Of a stretch of 64,000 nt of DNA, positions 45,686 to 54,377 are shown piece by piece (the stretch's first letter is position 1; every line of letters begins with the position of its first letter). Origin of the DNA: Virgibacillus salarius (lineage in GTDB: Bacteria > Bacillota > Bacilli > Bacillales > Amphibacillaceae); contig NZ_BAAACY010000011.1 in NCBI RefSeq assembly GCF_039521925.1, positions 4,015 to 68,014 on the forward strand, read 5' to 3'. The notes beneath the pieces were generated by a model that saw nothing but the letters and a program-made list of their open reading frames with translations, searched no databases and was not told where the DNA came from. The translations under genes were made by a program, and so were the position numbers.

Positions 45686-45732
45686 AAAAGCTCCTCCTTT
45701 TATGTAGTACAAAACTTTTCACTATTTTACAT

Positions 45733-45757
45733 ATTCTACACAATTGCTAAATATCCT
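45733..45757 (-). promoter_or_regulatory. Sigma-H promoter (Ps) of spo0A
   Basis: Minus strand AGGATAT (45751-45757) and GAAT (45733-45736), matching the sigma-H pattern with a spacer as in B. subtilis Ps. Located about 50-70 bases upstream of the GTG. Confidence 0.7.
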
Positions 45758-45761
45758 TTTT

Positions 45762-45809
45762 TTATTTAAAAAACTTTGGTTTTTTTAATATTTTCTTTAA
45801 TTTACTCAT
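45762..45809 (-). CDS. 15-residue basic leader peptide in the spo0A leader
   Basis: MSKLKKILKKPKFFK: seven Lys in 15 residues. It has a strong ribosome site (AAAAAGGAG, 5 bases before ATG) and stops 77 bases before the spo0A start. It would be translated only from the vegetative-promoter transcript, because the sigma-H promoter starts downstream of it. Unrecognised. Could be a translated leader or chance in AT-rich DNA. Confidence 0.4.
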   Translation of the reverse strand: MSKLKKILKKPKFFK

Positions 45810-45832
45810 GTTTTCTCCTTTTTACGATATGA

Positions 45833-45860
45833 TTCGATATTTATAGACACTCATGTCGAA
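45833..45860. promoter_or_regulatory. Spo0A boxes upstream of spo0A
   Basis: TGTCGAA (45854-45860) is an exact 0A box core; TTCGATA (45833-45839) is a weaker second one. They lie between the vegetative and sigma-H promoters, where Spo0A~P switches promoters in B. subtilis. Confidence 0.6.
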
Positions 45861-45873
45861 AAATATTTACCTA

Positions 45874-45903
45874 ATTATACCACATTTAATAAAGATTGGA
45901 CAA
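45874..45903 (-). promoter_or_regulatory. Vegetative sigma-A promoter (Pv) of spo0A
   Basis: Minus strand TTGTCC (45898-45903), 18-base spacer, TATAAT (45874-45879). Confidence 0.6.
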
Positions 45904-45947
45904 AAGTTTTCGGATTATTAGAAATAATATTGCTATATGTTAAGACA

Positions 45948-45989
45948 AAAAAGAAAAAGACTTGTAATGGAATACTCCATACAAGTCAA
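45948..45989 (-). terminator. Intrinsic terminator of spoIVB
   Basis: GACTTGTATGGA, 4-base loop, TCCATTACAAGTC then TTTTTCTTTTTT on the minus strand, just past the spoIVB stop. Confidence 0.92.
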
Positions 45990-45993
45990 GCCT

Positions 45994-47289
45994 TTAACTA
46001 GCTTTATTTGTTTGTTTTTCTTTTTTATAAATATCAATACCCGCATCTTGTAACATCCACTCAAGATGAACACCATAACCAGATGTAGGGTCATTTACGA
46101 AAACATGGGTAACAGCACCGATAATTTTTCCGTTTTGAATGATTGGACTTCCGCTCATCCCTTGTACTATTCCCCCAGTTTCATTAAGCAATTCTTCATC
46201 TGTAATTTGTATAACCATTCCTTTGGTTGCAGGAAATTTTTGCGGCACGCTACTTACAATTTCAATGTCATACTCTTGAACCTGTTCACCCTCAACAACA
46301 GTCAAGATTTTTGCAGGGCCTTCTTTTACTTCATGAGATAAAGCAACAGGCATAGGCTCATCCCACTTTCCATTAGACATTTCATCGTTTAATTTGCCAA
46401 ATATTCCAAAAGGGCTATTCTTTGTAATCGACCCTATTTTATGATCTTCCGCAGAAAATTTTGCTTGTTTTTCTCCCGGAATTCCGTTATTTCCTTTTTC
46501 AATCGACGTTACTGATGAACGAACGATAGAACCATTATAGATCTCAATCGGTTTTTTTGTATCCATATCTGAAATCACATGTCCTAATGCACCGTATTTT
46601 TTTGATTTAGGTTCATAAAACGTCATTGTTCCAATACCTGCTGCCGAATCTCGAATATAGAGCCCGATTTTATAGTCGTTTTCCATACTATCTAGCGTAG
46701 GCTTTAGCTTTGTTGTTATCGTTTCTTTTCCTCTTTTTAACTTGATATCAAGTGAATTGCTTTCTTCACCTGCTTTTTCTACATATGGTTTAACATCCTT
46801 CATCTTTTTTATCTCATTTCCATTTATCTCTAAGATAACGTCCCCTACTTTTATATTTGCATTTTCTCCTGGGGAAGTTTCTCCTTGCTTACCATTAACT
46901 AAATGGTGTCCAACAACTAAAACACCCTTTGTGTGTAGCTGTACACCTATGGATTGTCCACCAGGAATAACCTTTAAATCGTCTAAAACATTTACATCAA
47001 CATTCTTTATTGGTAAACCTGCAAATTCATAAAATGCTTGACTTTTCTCGTAATCATTGGCATAAACTTTATTTGAATTTGTAGTTTGTATTGTTTTTGT
47101 TGAGCCTTTTAGGTCGACATTTTCTCCTAGCGTCGGCAACGTAATTGGAGCATTATTATTTAGCGTGATAATCTCGCTAGGGATCGATAAATACTTCTGA
47201 ATCGGGGCAAAAAAAGGAAATGCAAACACAATAATAAGGAGCACAAAACCTATCCAAAATCGAAATTTTCTTGTCTGTTTCCCGTTCAA
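45994..47289 (-). CDS. spoIVB: SpoIVB serine peptidase
   Basis: 431 aa from a TTG start with GAGGAG upstream. N-terminal membrane/signal helix (about 10-29), PDZ domain (about 105-200, VLVVGHHLVNGKQGE...GDVILEINGNEI), and a C-terminal S55 peptidase domain with nucleophile S379 in GGIVQGMSGSPI. Secreted from the forespore into the intermembrane space, it cleaves SpoIVFA to trigger pro-sigma-K processing. It sits between recN and spo0A, as in B. subtilis. Confidence 0.95.
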   Translation of the reverse strand: MNGKQTRKFRFWIGFVLLIIVFAFPFFAPIQKYLSIPSEIITLNNNAPITLPTLGENVDLKGSTKTIQTTNSNKVYANDYEKSQAFYEFAGLPIKNVDVNVLDDLKVIPGGQSIGVQLHTKGVLVVGHHLVNGKQGETSPGENANIKVGDVILEINGNEIKKMKDVKPYVEKAGEESNSLDIKLKRGKETITTKLKPTLDSMENDYKIGLYIRDSAAGIGTMTFYEPKSKKYGALGHVISDMDTKKPIEIYNGSIVRSSVTSIEKGNNGIPGEKQAKFSAEDHKIGSITKNSPFGIFGKLNDEMSNGKWDEPMPVALSHEVKEGPAKILTVVEGEQVQEYDIEIVSSVPQKFPATKGMVIQITDEELLNETGGIVQGMSGSPIIQNGKIIGAVTHVFVNDPTSGYGVHLEWMLQDAGIDIYKKEKQTNKAS

Positions 47290-47512
47290 ATTATTTCACT
47301 CTCCTCGTTCCAACCCAAAACCACTTGTGTTTTTCTGTACTCCTAATTTGACCTACTAGCATTTGTTTTAAACTGGTGAAACATAAGTGTGCTACCTAAC
47401 ATTACCTTTGTTTAAGAAGCTTTCGTATGTATATGTAGACTTCTTGCGGAGGGTAACAAAAATACATGTATGATATTACTAACGATGGAATAAAGTAAAT
47501 ACCAATGCATAT

Positions 47513-47544
47513 AAAAAAGCCAGATATTCTATTTTCTGGCTTTA
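47513..47544 (-). terminator. Intrinsic terminator of recN
   Basis: AAAGCCAGA, loop, TCTGGCTTTTTTAT on the minus strand, overlapping the recN stop. The remaining 47290-47510 gap should hold the spoIVB promoter, but no convincing sigma-F/G element was identified. Confidence 0.88.
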
Positions 47545-49286
47545 TCCTTCATATTATGCTTCTTTTTTGATTTATAATTCACAGCCATTTCCAACATTTC
47601 ACGTGCATGCTCTACGGCTGTATCTGTAAGTTTGGTTCCCGTAATCATTCTTGCTAATTCATTTATTTGATAATCGATTGATAATTCACTAACCATCGTA
47701 TGCGTTCGATCGTTCTGTGTCTGCTTTTCAATTAATTTATGCGTATCAGCCATTGCAGCTACTTGTGGGAGATGTGTGATACAAAGCACCTGTGATTCCT
47801 TAGAAATATGATGAATTTTCTCTGCTATAGCTTGTGCTACTCTGCCACTCACACCTGTATCTACCTCATCAAATATAACACTCGTAACACCTTGATTTCT
47901 AGCGAATATCTTTTTAAGTGCTAACATAATTCGTGACAGTTCGCCACCAGAAGCAACTTTACTTAGTTCTTTTAATGGCTCGCCCGGATTCGTAGAAATC
48001 ATGAATTTAACCTGATCATATCCTTTTTGATGGAGATTTATTGCATGATATTCATCACTACGGATATATTGATCCATGTTTTCATGTTCGAATGATACAG
48101 AAAATGCAGCTTTATCTAAATATAGTCCTTTTAATTCATCATGAATTTCTTTCGTTAAAGCATTCGCTGCCTTTAAACGAAGCGCGTGTAATTCTTCCGC
48201 TTCTAAATAAGCATCCTTTGCTTTTTCATTTATTTGTTTTTCTAATTTTGATAAATGGGAATCCTTATTTTTTATTTCTTCCATTTCCTCTTCAATTTTA
48301 GCCATGTACTCTAATATTTCATCAACGCTTGAGCCATACTTTTTCTTTAAGCGGTTAATTTCGCTAAGTCGAGCTTCTATTTCATTTAACCGCTCTGGAT
48401 CATACTGCATAGACTCTAGATAATTTCCTAAATCATGGGTTAGCTCTTCTAAGCCAAAGAAATAATTCCCAATTTCCTCTGCTTTTCCAGCAATAAATGT
48501 GTCGTACCTACCATTATCCTGTAAAGCTGTTTGTGCAGTTGTAACCCATTCAAGCCCTTTTTGATCACCATATAGAGCGTTATAGGCTATTTGTAACGCA
48601 GCGTAAATGCGTTCATAATTGGCTAAAGAGCTTCTTTCCTCTTCTAACCTTTGATCCTCGTTAGGCTCCAAATCCGCAGATGCCAGTTCCGTCATTTGAA
48701 ATTCAAGCAAGTCAAGCCGCTGTGCTGTTTCTTGCTCGTTTTCGCTTAGTTTGCGATAACGAGTTTTTAAATTACTTAATTCCTCATATAAGCGAATATA
48801 CTCTTCTTTAGCTCGTCCTATTTGTGCAGCATTATACTGATCCAATAAATCAATATGATTATCTGGGTCCATTAGTGATTGTGTTTCATGCTGGCTATGA
48901 ATATCAATTAGCGCTTTTCCAAATTCACGTAGTATTGCCAATGTAACTAGCTTGCTATTTACGCGACAAATACTCTTCCCATTCGCAGTTATCGTACGCC
49001 GAAGAACAATTTGCTCATCTTGAATTTCAATACCATACTGTCTTCCGATTTCATAAATAGCATGCGACTTATCATCTATTGTAAACAAACCTTCAATATC
49101 AGCTTTTTTCGTTCCATACCTGACAAACTCAACGGAACCTCTTCCACCCGCAAGTAATTGCACTGCATCTATAATAATGGATTTCCCAGCACCTGTCTCT
49201 CCGGTTAATACAGTGAGACCATCATGGAAGGTAATTGAAATTTTATTAATTATAGCAAAATCCTGTATAGATAACTCTGTTAGCAC
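47529..49286 (-). CDS. recN: DNA repair protein RecN
   Basis: About 585 aa from GTG at 49286 (GAGGTG nine bases upstream, starting VLTELSIQDFAI as in other RecN); an in-frame GTG at 49298 is the alternative. SMC-like ATPase: Walker A TGETGAGKS, long central coiled coil (about 160-370), signature LKELSKVASGGELSRIMLALK and Walker B VIFDEVDTGVSG. Acts early in double-strand break repair. It lies 10-25 bases after argR. Confidence 0.95.
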   Translation of the reverse strand: MLTELSIQDFAIINKISITFHDGLTVLTGETGAGKSIIIDAVQLLAGGRGSVEFVRYGTKKADIEGLFTIDDKSHAIYEIGRQYGIEIQDEQIVLRRTITANGKSICRVNSKLVTLAILREFGKALIDIHSQHETQSLMDPDNHIDLLDQYNAAQIGRAKEEYIRLYEELSNLKTRYRKLSENEQETAQRLDLLEFQMTELASADLEPNEDQRLEEERSSLANYERIYAALQIAYNALYGDQKGLEWVTTAQTALQDNGRYDTFIAGKAEEIGNYFFGLEELTHDLGNYLESMQYDPERLNEIEARLSEINRLKKKYGSSVDEILEYMAKIEEEMEEIKNKDSHLSKLEKQINEKAKDAYLEAEELHALRLKAANALTKEIHDELKGLYLDKAAFSVSFEHENMDQYIRSDEYHAINLHQKGYDQVKFMISTNPGEPLKELSKVASGGELSRIMLALKKIFARNQGVTSVIFDEVDTGVSGRVAQAIAEKIHHISKESQVLCITHLPQVAAMADTHKLIEKQTQNDRTHTMVSELSIDYQINELARMITGTKLTDTAVEHAREMLEMAVNYKSKKKHNMKDKARK

Positions 49287-49310
49287 GCCATCACTCACCT
49301 CATCCCAACT

Positions 49311-49760
49311 CTACAGCATCTCTATAAAACGTTCTTTAATAATTTCCGAGTCTGCTTCTGTTCTGCAAATGATTAAACATGTATCGTCTCCACAAATTGT
49401 CCCCATGATCTCTTCCCAATCCAAATTATCAATTAACACACCAACAGCATGGGCATTTCCAGGCAACGTTTTTAACACAATAAAATGGCTAGCATGTTCA
49501 ATTTTCACAAATGCATCCATAATTAATCGCTTTAACTTATCTAACGGATTAAATCTTTGATCAGCAGGTAAGCTATACTTGTATTTCCCGTTCGTTGCTG
49601 GAACCTTTACTAAGTGCAATTCTTTTATGTCACGTGAAACAGTCGCCTGTGTAATATTATAACCTAAGCGTTTTAAGTGATCGACAAGTTCATCCTGTGT
49701 CTCTATTTCATTTTCTGTAATTAATGCACGAATCTTTATATGACGTTGTACCTTACTCAT
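49311..49760 (-). CDS. argR: Arginine repressor (ArgR/AhrC)
   Basis: 149 aa. Winged-helix N-terminal domain (about 1-70, KRHIKIRALITENEIETQ-like start and TQATVSRDIKELHL) and a C-terminal hexamerisation/arginine-binding domain with GTICGDDTCLIICRT. Controls arginine synthesis and catabolism. It is part of the recN-argR-tlyA group, as in B. subtilis. Confidence 0.95.
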   Translation of the reverse strand: MSKVQRHIKIRALITENEIETQDELVDHLKRLGYNITQATVSRDIKELHLVKVPATNGKYKYSLPADQRFNPLDKLKRLIMDAFVKIEHASHFIVLKTLPGNAHAVGVLIDNLDWEEIMGTICGDDTCLIICRTEADSEIIKERFIEML

Positions 49761-49791
49761 AGGGCGCCCCCATTTCCCATTTCAAGCTCAT

Positions 49792-50622
49792 TTACTTTCT
49801 CTCTGCTTTTTGTAGTTCAGCATGTGCCTTTTTAACTACATCTTCTATTTCGACATCCGTAACTGTAATTCCTTTTTTTTCTTTTTGCCAGCCAAAGTGT
49901 GCCAGAAATTCTATGTTGCCATCACCGCCAGTAATCGGTGAGTGAGTTATATCAAATAGATCATATGATTCACTCATAGCAAAATCAACAATGGTTGACA
50001 ATACAGACTGATGTACATTTTCATCTCGAACAATACCTTTTTTTCCTACTTGTTCTTTCCCAGCTTCAAATTGAGGTTTAATTAAAGCAACAATATCACT
50101 GTTGTCAGTAAGTAATCGTTTTAAGACTGGTAAAATAAGCTTTAAAGATATGAATGAAACATCAATTGTAGCAAAATTTGGTTTACCCTGTGTTAACATT
50201 TCAGGGGTGACATATCGAAAGTTTGTACGTTCCATAACTACTACACGATCATCATTTCGTAACTTCCAATCGAGCTGATTATAACCAACATCAATGGCAT
50301 AACATAGTTGTGCCCCATTTTGCAAAGCACAATCAGTAAATCCTCCGGTTGATGAACCAACATCCACCATAATTTTATTTTCAGTAGAGATATCAAATGT
50401 TTGCAATGCTTTTTCTAGCTTCAGTCCTCCCCTACCAACGTACGGTAGTAATTTACCCTTAACGGTTAACGGAGTTTCTTCATCAATCTTCATTCCTGGC
50501 TTGTCCAATCGTTCATGTTCATTAAATACAAGGCCAGCCATGATCATACGTTTTGCTCGTTCTCTCGATTCCACTAAGTTTTTTTCTACTAATAATACAT
50601 CTAATCGTTTTTTTTTACTCAT
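49792..50622 (-). CDS. tlyA: TlyA-family rRNA 2'-O-methyltransferase (YqxC)
   Basis: 276 aa. S4 RNA-binding domain (about 1-65, KKRLDVLLVEKNLVESRERAKR) followed by an FtsJ-like methyltransferase domain with SAM motif VDVGSSTGGFTDCAL (about 88-102). Probably methylates 16S and/or 23S rRNA. In B. subtilis dxs lies directly upstream; here oapA does, 18 bases away. Confidence 0.92.
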   Translation of the reverse strand: MSKKKRLDVLLVEKNLVESRERAKRMIMAGLVFNEHERLDKPGMKIDEETPLTVKGKLLPYVGRGGLKLEKALQTFDISTENKIMVDVGSSTGGFTDCALQNGAQLCYAIDVGYNQLDWKLRNDDRVVVMERTNFRYVTPEMLTQGKPNFATIDVSFISLKLILPVLKRLLTDNSDIVALIKPQFEAGKEQVGKKGIVRDENVHQSVLSTIVDFAMSESYDLFDITHSPITGGDGNIEFLAHFGWQKEKKGITVTDVEIEDVVKKAHAELQKAERK

Positions 50623-50640
50623 TAGTCGTTTCCTTTATTA

Positions 50641-51216
50641 CTAATTTTTGGGTAGTATTCTTATTTTTAATTTATTTTCTATAACAGATATTACTTTTCC
50701 AGCGAAGAAAATAATCGAGGTTGAGGCATTTATCGCAAAAAATTTGCCTAGCGCCTTACCTCCAACAGTAATAGCAGCAACTACACTTGTCAGTAGAACA
50801 GAAATCGTTATTTGAACGGTCGATCCTTCTCCATGTCCTAATAAATTTGCCATTTGTAATACAACAATGGCTGAAGCTGTTCCACTCACTATACCTGAAA
50901 TATCTCCTATCACATCATTACAAAAGCTAGCAAACCTATCAGCATTTCGGATAATGATAACCGCTTCTTTAGCGCCTGTTACTTTTTCTGCGGCCATTGC
51001 ATGAAACGGTGCCTCATCAGCAGCTGTAGAAGCAATACCTAACATATCAAATACAACGCCGACAAATACTATCATAAATACAAGAAGTAAACCAATTATC
51101 CAAATAACTCCACTCAATATAGATGACGAGATAATTGAAAAAATAGCCGCTAACACAAAAGTGATAACGGCAATAGTTAGACTAAATTTAATCGATCGTT
51201 TTACGTGTGATTTCAT
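50641..51216 (-). CDS. oapA: OLE-associated protein A (OapA), membrane partner of OLE RNA
   Basis: 191 aa. About four hydrophobic segments (about 9-30, 34-58, 108-122, 134-152) with a basic C-terminal end (KLKIRILPKN) and a conserved-looking D101-V-I-G-D105 (DxxxD) in the middle. The stretch FDMLGIASTAADEAPFHAMA resembles the membrane domain of CNNM/DUF21 proteins. OapA of Bacillus halodurans binds OLE RNA and places it at the membrane, where the complex affects tolerance to alcohol, cold and magnesium. Lies directly after the OLE RNA with an AGAGGT ribosome site. Confidence 0.88.
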   Translation of the reverse strand: MKSHVKRSIKFSLTIAVITFVLAAIFSIISSSILSGVIWIIGLLLVFMIVFVGVVFDMLGIASTAADEAPFHAMAAEKVTGAKEAVIIIRNADRFASFCNDVIGDISGIVSGTASAIVVLQMANLLGHGEGSTVQITISVLLTSVVAAITVGGKALGKFFAINASTSIIFFAGKVISVIENKLKIRILPKN

Positions 51217-51277
51217 TTCATACCTCTATTATATAAGATATTCATTCTTTTTATGTAAGAGAAGGAATGGTCATGTA

Positions 51278-51870
51278 AAAGGTAAAAACTGTGGCTTAGG
51301 TCCAGTAGGTTTTCCCAGTTGACTACCCCGTGTTGCCACGAAAGGCGGTTCCCCTTTAAAATCAACTTAGCTTCGTCGCCAAAAGCTAGACTGGATTACC
51401 ACTTAGTCCACACTATAATCCCTTTTATATGTCATACGAACAGTCTAGGAGATTTCCTCAACAGTTCTTAACCGCTCCCTAGCCTCTTTTGCAGTGCTGA
51501 TTTCATAGAGATGAAAATAAGCAAACTAGTGGCCATCTAATTTGTTATTTTAAGACTCTAATCCCCTCAGGCACCACTCAAGGCAGGCTACGCTGCATAT
51601 TAGGTGTCCCTTACCATATCTGCAGGTTCATACCCCATTCCATAATGATAACTAGGCTTAGCTATCACTACAGAGATGGGCCTCCGCGGTAATCGGGTCA
51701 ACGCCCACATGCCTTTGTGGATCGCCCGAAAACCTTAACTCCCAGCATAGACCCAAGGCTGGGCGCCTCAAGCCTACACAAGGAACTTCATCGATGTGCC
51801 CTTTGGCGGATTTTTAGGCCCGCCTTCAGGTACGGAGAACTGACTAGAATACTGCACCATTCCTTTGTTA
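51278..51870 (-). ncRNA. ole: OLE RNA (ornate large extremophilic RNA)
   Basis: About 590 bases with no plausible long ORF, much higher GC than nearby gaps, and many short inverted segments (for example GGCGGG...CCGCC near the 5' end and GGGGAACCGCCTTTCGTGGC near the 3' end). It lies between ispA and oapA, the position known for OLE RNA in alkaliphilic and halophilic Firmicutes, and the size agrees with the family (about 600 nt). Identification rests on this context, the adjacent OapA and my recognition of the conserved sequence; a covariance search would settle it. Ends are approximate. Confidence 0.85.
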
Positions 51871-51875
51871 GTTTA

Positions 51876-51886
51876 ATTATAGCATA
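51876..51886 (-). promoter_or_regulatory. Extended -10 element upstream of OLE RNA
   Basis: Minus strand TATGCTATAAT, a TGn-extended consensus -10, about 6 bases upstream of the OLE 5' end. No good -35 is seen. OLE may thus be transcribed from its own promoter as well as by read-through from ispA. Confidence 0.5.
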
Positions 51887-51913
51887 TTTAAAAGGAAAGT
51901 TCTATTTCTGATT

Positions 51914-52804
51914 TTAATGGTCTCGTTGACTAAAATACTCCGTTAAATCCATTAACACCGATTCTTGTGCATTAGCTTTTTGTAATGCCGCTTTAGCCTT
52001 ATCTACATACCACGTTTTCTTTTCGATAGCACCTTCAAGCCCTAGCAATTTTGGATAGGTACTTTTCTGATTTGATTCATCACTACCGACAGGTTTACCA
52101 AGCTTTGTTTCATCTCCCATTATATCTAGAATATCATCCTGAACTTGAAAAATTAATCCCAAATAATAAGAGAATTCTTTTAGATGCATGAGTTCTGTCC
52201 TTGATGCTCCTCCAAGAAATGCCCCAGCATAGACCGCAAACCGTAATAGTTCACCTGTTTTATGTGCATGAATTTGTTCAAGCTCCTCTAGGGTTACCGG
52301 TTGATTCTCTGCTTGCATATCTAAAATTTGCCCAGCTACCATACCTTTAGGCCCACTTGCTTCTGTTAATACCTGGAGTATTTCTACCTTTTGATCAGCA
52401 GTCAATTGAGAATCATTAGCTATTAGTTCGAAGCTGTATGTAAGCAATGCATCACCAGCTAAAATTGCTGTTGCCTCATCAAAAGCTTTATGATTTGTCA
52501 ACATTCCTCGTCGATAGTCATCATCATCCATCGCGGGTAGATCGTCATGAATGAGTGAATAAGTGTGGATCATCTCTAAAGCTGCCGCAGTTGTCAGTGT
52601 AATAGCCGTTTTCTTTCCATAAACCTCATAGCTTGCTAATAATAAAATTGGTCTTAATCGTTTTCCGCCAGCTTTAACAGAATAAATCATTGATTGTTTT
52701 AACGTTTCAGGAATTTGGATGGTATCCAATTTTTCCAGAAGGGTTTTATCAATCAATTGTCTGTATTCCTGTAAATAATCTTTCATATTACGCAACACTG
52801 TCAT
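51914..52804 (-). CDS. ispA: Farnesyl diphosphate synthase
   Basis: 296 aa prenyltransferase (yqiD). First Asp-rich motif DDLPAMDDDDYRRG (about 92-105) and second motif DDILD (about 218-222) are complete. Makes farnesyl diphosphate for quinones and undecaprenyl carrier. Its start overlaps xseB by 4 bases. In B. subtilis the dxs gene follows; here OLE RNA follows. Confidence 0.95.
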   Translation of the reverse strand: MTVLRNMKDYLQEYRQLIDKTLLEKLDTIQIPETLKQSMIYSVKAGGKRLRPILLLASYEVYGKKTAITLTTAAALEMIHTYSLIHDDLPAMDDDDYRRGMLTNHKAFDEATAILAGDALLTYSFELIANDSQLTADQKVEILQVLTEASGPKGMVAGQILDMQAENQPVTLEELEQIHAHKTGELLRFAVYAGAFLGGASRTELMHLKEFSYYLGLIFQVQDDILDIMGDETKLGKPVGSDESNQKSTYPKLLGLEGAIEKKTWYVDKAKAALQKANAQESVLMDLTEYFSQRDH

Positions 52805-53031
52805 TCTTCCTCCTGGATATGAAAAGGTTCAAGTTCCCCTTGCTCATTCATAATCTTTGTCATCTTTTCTTCTACGTGGATTAGCTTAACATTACATAGT
52901 TTAGATAGCTTCATTCCATCTTGATAGTAATCAATCGCTTTTTCTAAAGGTACGTCCCCTGTTTCCAGCTTTTCTACTATTTTCTCCAGCTGTGCCATTG
53001 CTTCCTCAAAGGAAAGTTCATTGTCCGACAT
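52801..53031 (-). CDS. xseB: Exodeoxyribonuclease VII small subunit
   Basis: 76 aa, all-helical. FEEAMAQLEKIVEKLETGDVPLEKAIDYYQDG is the family signature (about 8-39; given here in part). Forms the ExoVII complex with XseA. Five bases after xseA, and overlaps ispA by 4. Confidence 0.94.
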   Translation of the reverse strand: MSDNELSFEEAMAQLEKIVEKLETGDVPLEKAIDYYQDGMKLSKLCNVKLIHVEEKMTKIMNEQGELEPFHIQEEE

Positions 53032-53036
53032 TTTTA

Positions 53037-54377
53037 TTATTCCTCCTCTACCCTTACAACATCACAAGTAATATCTCCATCCATCATCTTTACAGTAACT
53101 CGATCAGCTTTCTTTACCTGACTTACTGATTTAATAATAGTTCCATCTTCAGAATAAGAAATGGAAAAACCTCTTTTCATAATTTCTAAAGGATTTAGTA
53201 AACTTAACTTATCCAGATTATTTGCTAATCTTTCTGATTTTTGTGTGATAGTCTGTTGCATTATGTTTTGCTGTTGCTTCATTAGTTGTTTTAATTGCTG
53301 TTTAGATCTCTCCAACTGCTTGACTGGCTGTTGATAAATAAAACGTATATACAAATGCTGGTAGTTCTGATGACCCTCTCCTAAATGATTAGTCATTGAT
53401 TTATTCAATTGATCCGTTCTTGTATCCAATTCCTGTTCTTTTTGTTTGAGCAATTGCACTGGATATCGAAAAGCATATGACTGTCGAAGTCTACTTAGAT
53501 GTTGCTTATGTTGCTTTAACTGCTGATTTAAGTCTTTGATGAGCATTCGCTTTAATGTGGAAACCTTATCCTTTAATTCTTGTCTTGACGGAACCGCTAA
53601 CTCTGCAGCACCTGTAGGAGTGGGAGCTCGCAGATCTGCAACAAAGTCACTAATCGTTACATCTGTTTCATGACCGACTGCCGAAATAATTGGAATTGTA
53701 GAGTTAAAAATCGCTTTAGCCACTATCTCCTCGTTAAAACTCCATAGTTCTTCAATGGATCCCCCACCTCTACCAATGATTAGTACATCGAATAGAGATT
53801 TTGTGTTAGCTACCTCTATAGCTTGACTAATGGACACTGGAGATTCCGTACCTTGGACAAGAACTGGTAAAACAGTAACTTCAGCGATTGGAAATCGCCG
53901 TTTAATGGTAGTAATAATATCTCGAACCGCTGCTCCTGTAGGCGAAGTAATAACACCAATATGAGTAGGTATCTCAGGTATTGGTTTCTTGTGGTGTTCA
54001 TTAAAATATCCTTGTTTCTGTAGCTTTTCCTTTAGCTGCTCAAACGCTACGTATAAAGCTCCGATCCCATCAGGTTCCATTTGCTGAATATATAACTGAT
54101 ACTGTCCGTAGGCTTCAAACACACTAATTTCGCCTTTAATTAAAACGTTCATTCCATTTTCTGGAGTGAATTTCAACCTTCGATTATTCCCAGCAAACAT
54201 AACAGCTTGTATTCTCGATTGATCATCCTTGATGGTTAAATACATATGTCCTCTTGAATGATGCTTAAAATTAGAAATTTCCCCGCGCAGCCAAACATCA
54301 CTTAAATGCGGATCAGTGTCTATTTTTCGCTTTATATACTTTGTAAGCGCAGTAACTGTTAAATACTTATCATTCAC
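53037..54377 (-). CDS. xseA: Exodeoxyribonuclease VII large subunit
   Basis: 446 aa. N-terminal OB fold (about 1-100, LTVTALTKYIKRKID and VWLRGEISNFKHHSRGHMY), a catalytic domain with GVITSPTGAAVRDI and GRGGGSIEELWSFN (about 131-225), then a Gln/Lys-rich coiled coil (about 265-400). Degrades single-stranded DNA to oligonucleotides. Start overlaps folD by 4 bases. Confidence 0.95.
   Translation of the reverse strand: MNDKYLTVTALTKYIKRKIDTDPHLSDVWLRGEISNFKHHSRGHMYLTIKDDQSRIQAVMFAGNNRRLKFTPENGMNVLIKGEISVFEAYGQYQLYIQQMEPDGIGALYVAFEQLKEKLQKQGYFNEHHKKPIPEIPTHIGVITSPTGAAVRDIITTIKRRFPIAEVTVLPVLVQGTESPVSISQAIEVANTKSLFDVLIIGRGGGSIEELWSFNEEIVAKAIFNSTIPIISAVGHETDVTISDFVADLRAPTPTGAAELAVPSRQELKDKVSTLKRMLIKDLNQQLKQHKQHLSRLRQSYAFRYPVQLLKQKEQELDTRTDQLNKSMTNHLGEGHQNYQHLYIRFIYQQPVKQLERSKQQLKQLMKQQQNIMQQTITQKSERLANNLDKLSLLNPLEIMKRGFSISYSEDGTIIKSVSQVKKADRVTVKMMDGDITCDVVRVEEE

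Noticed and set aside
51278..51870. tmRNA, RNase P RNA or rRNA fragment as the identity of the structured RNA
   Set aside because: None of the conserved hallmarks of these RNAs was recognised, while gene context and size fit OLE RNA.
51717..51911. Plus-strand 64-aa ORF in the ispA-oapA gap
   Set aside because: It lies opposite the OLE RNA, has no ribosome site or family resemblance, and the surrounding sequence is structured RNA.
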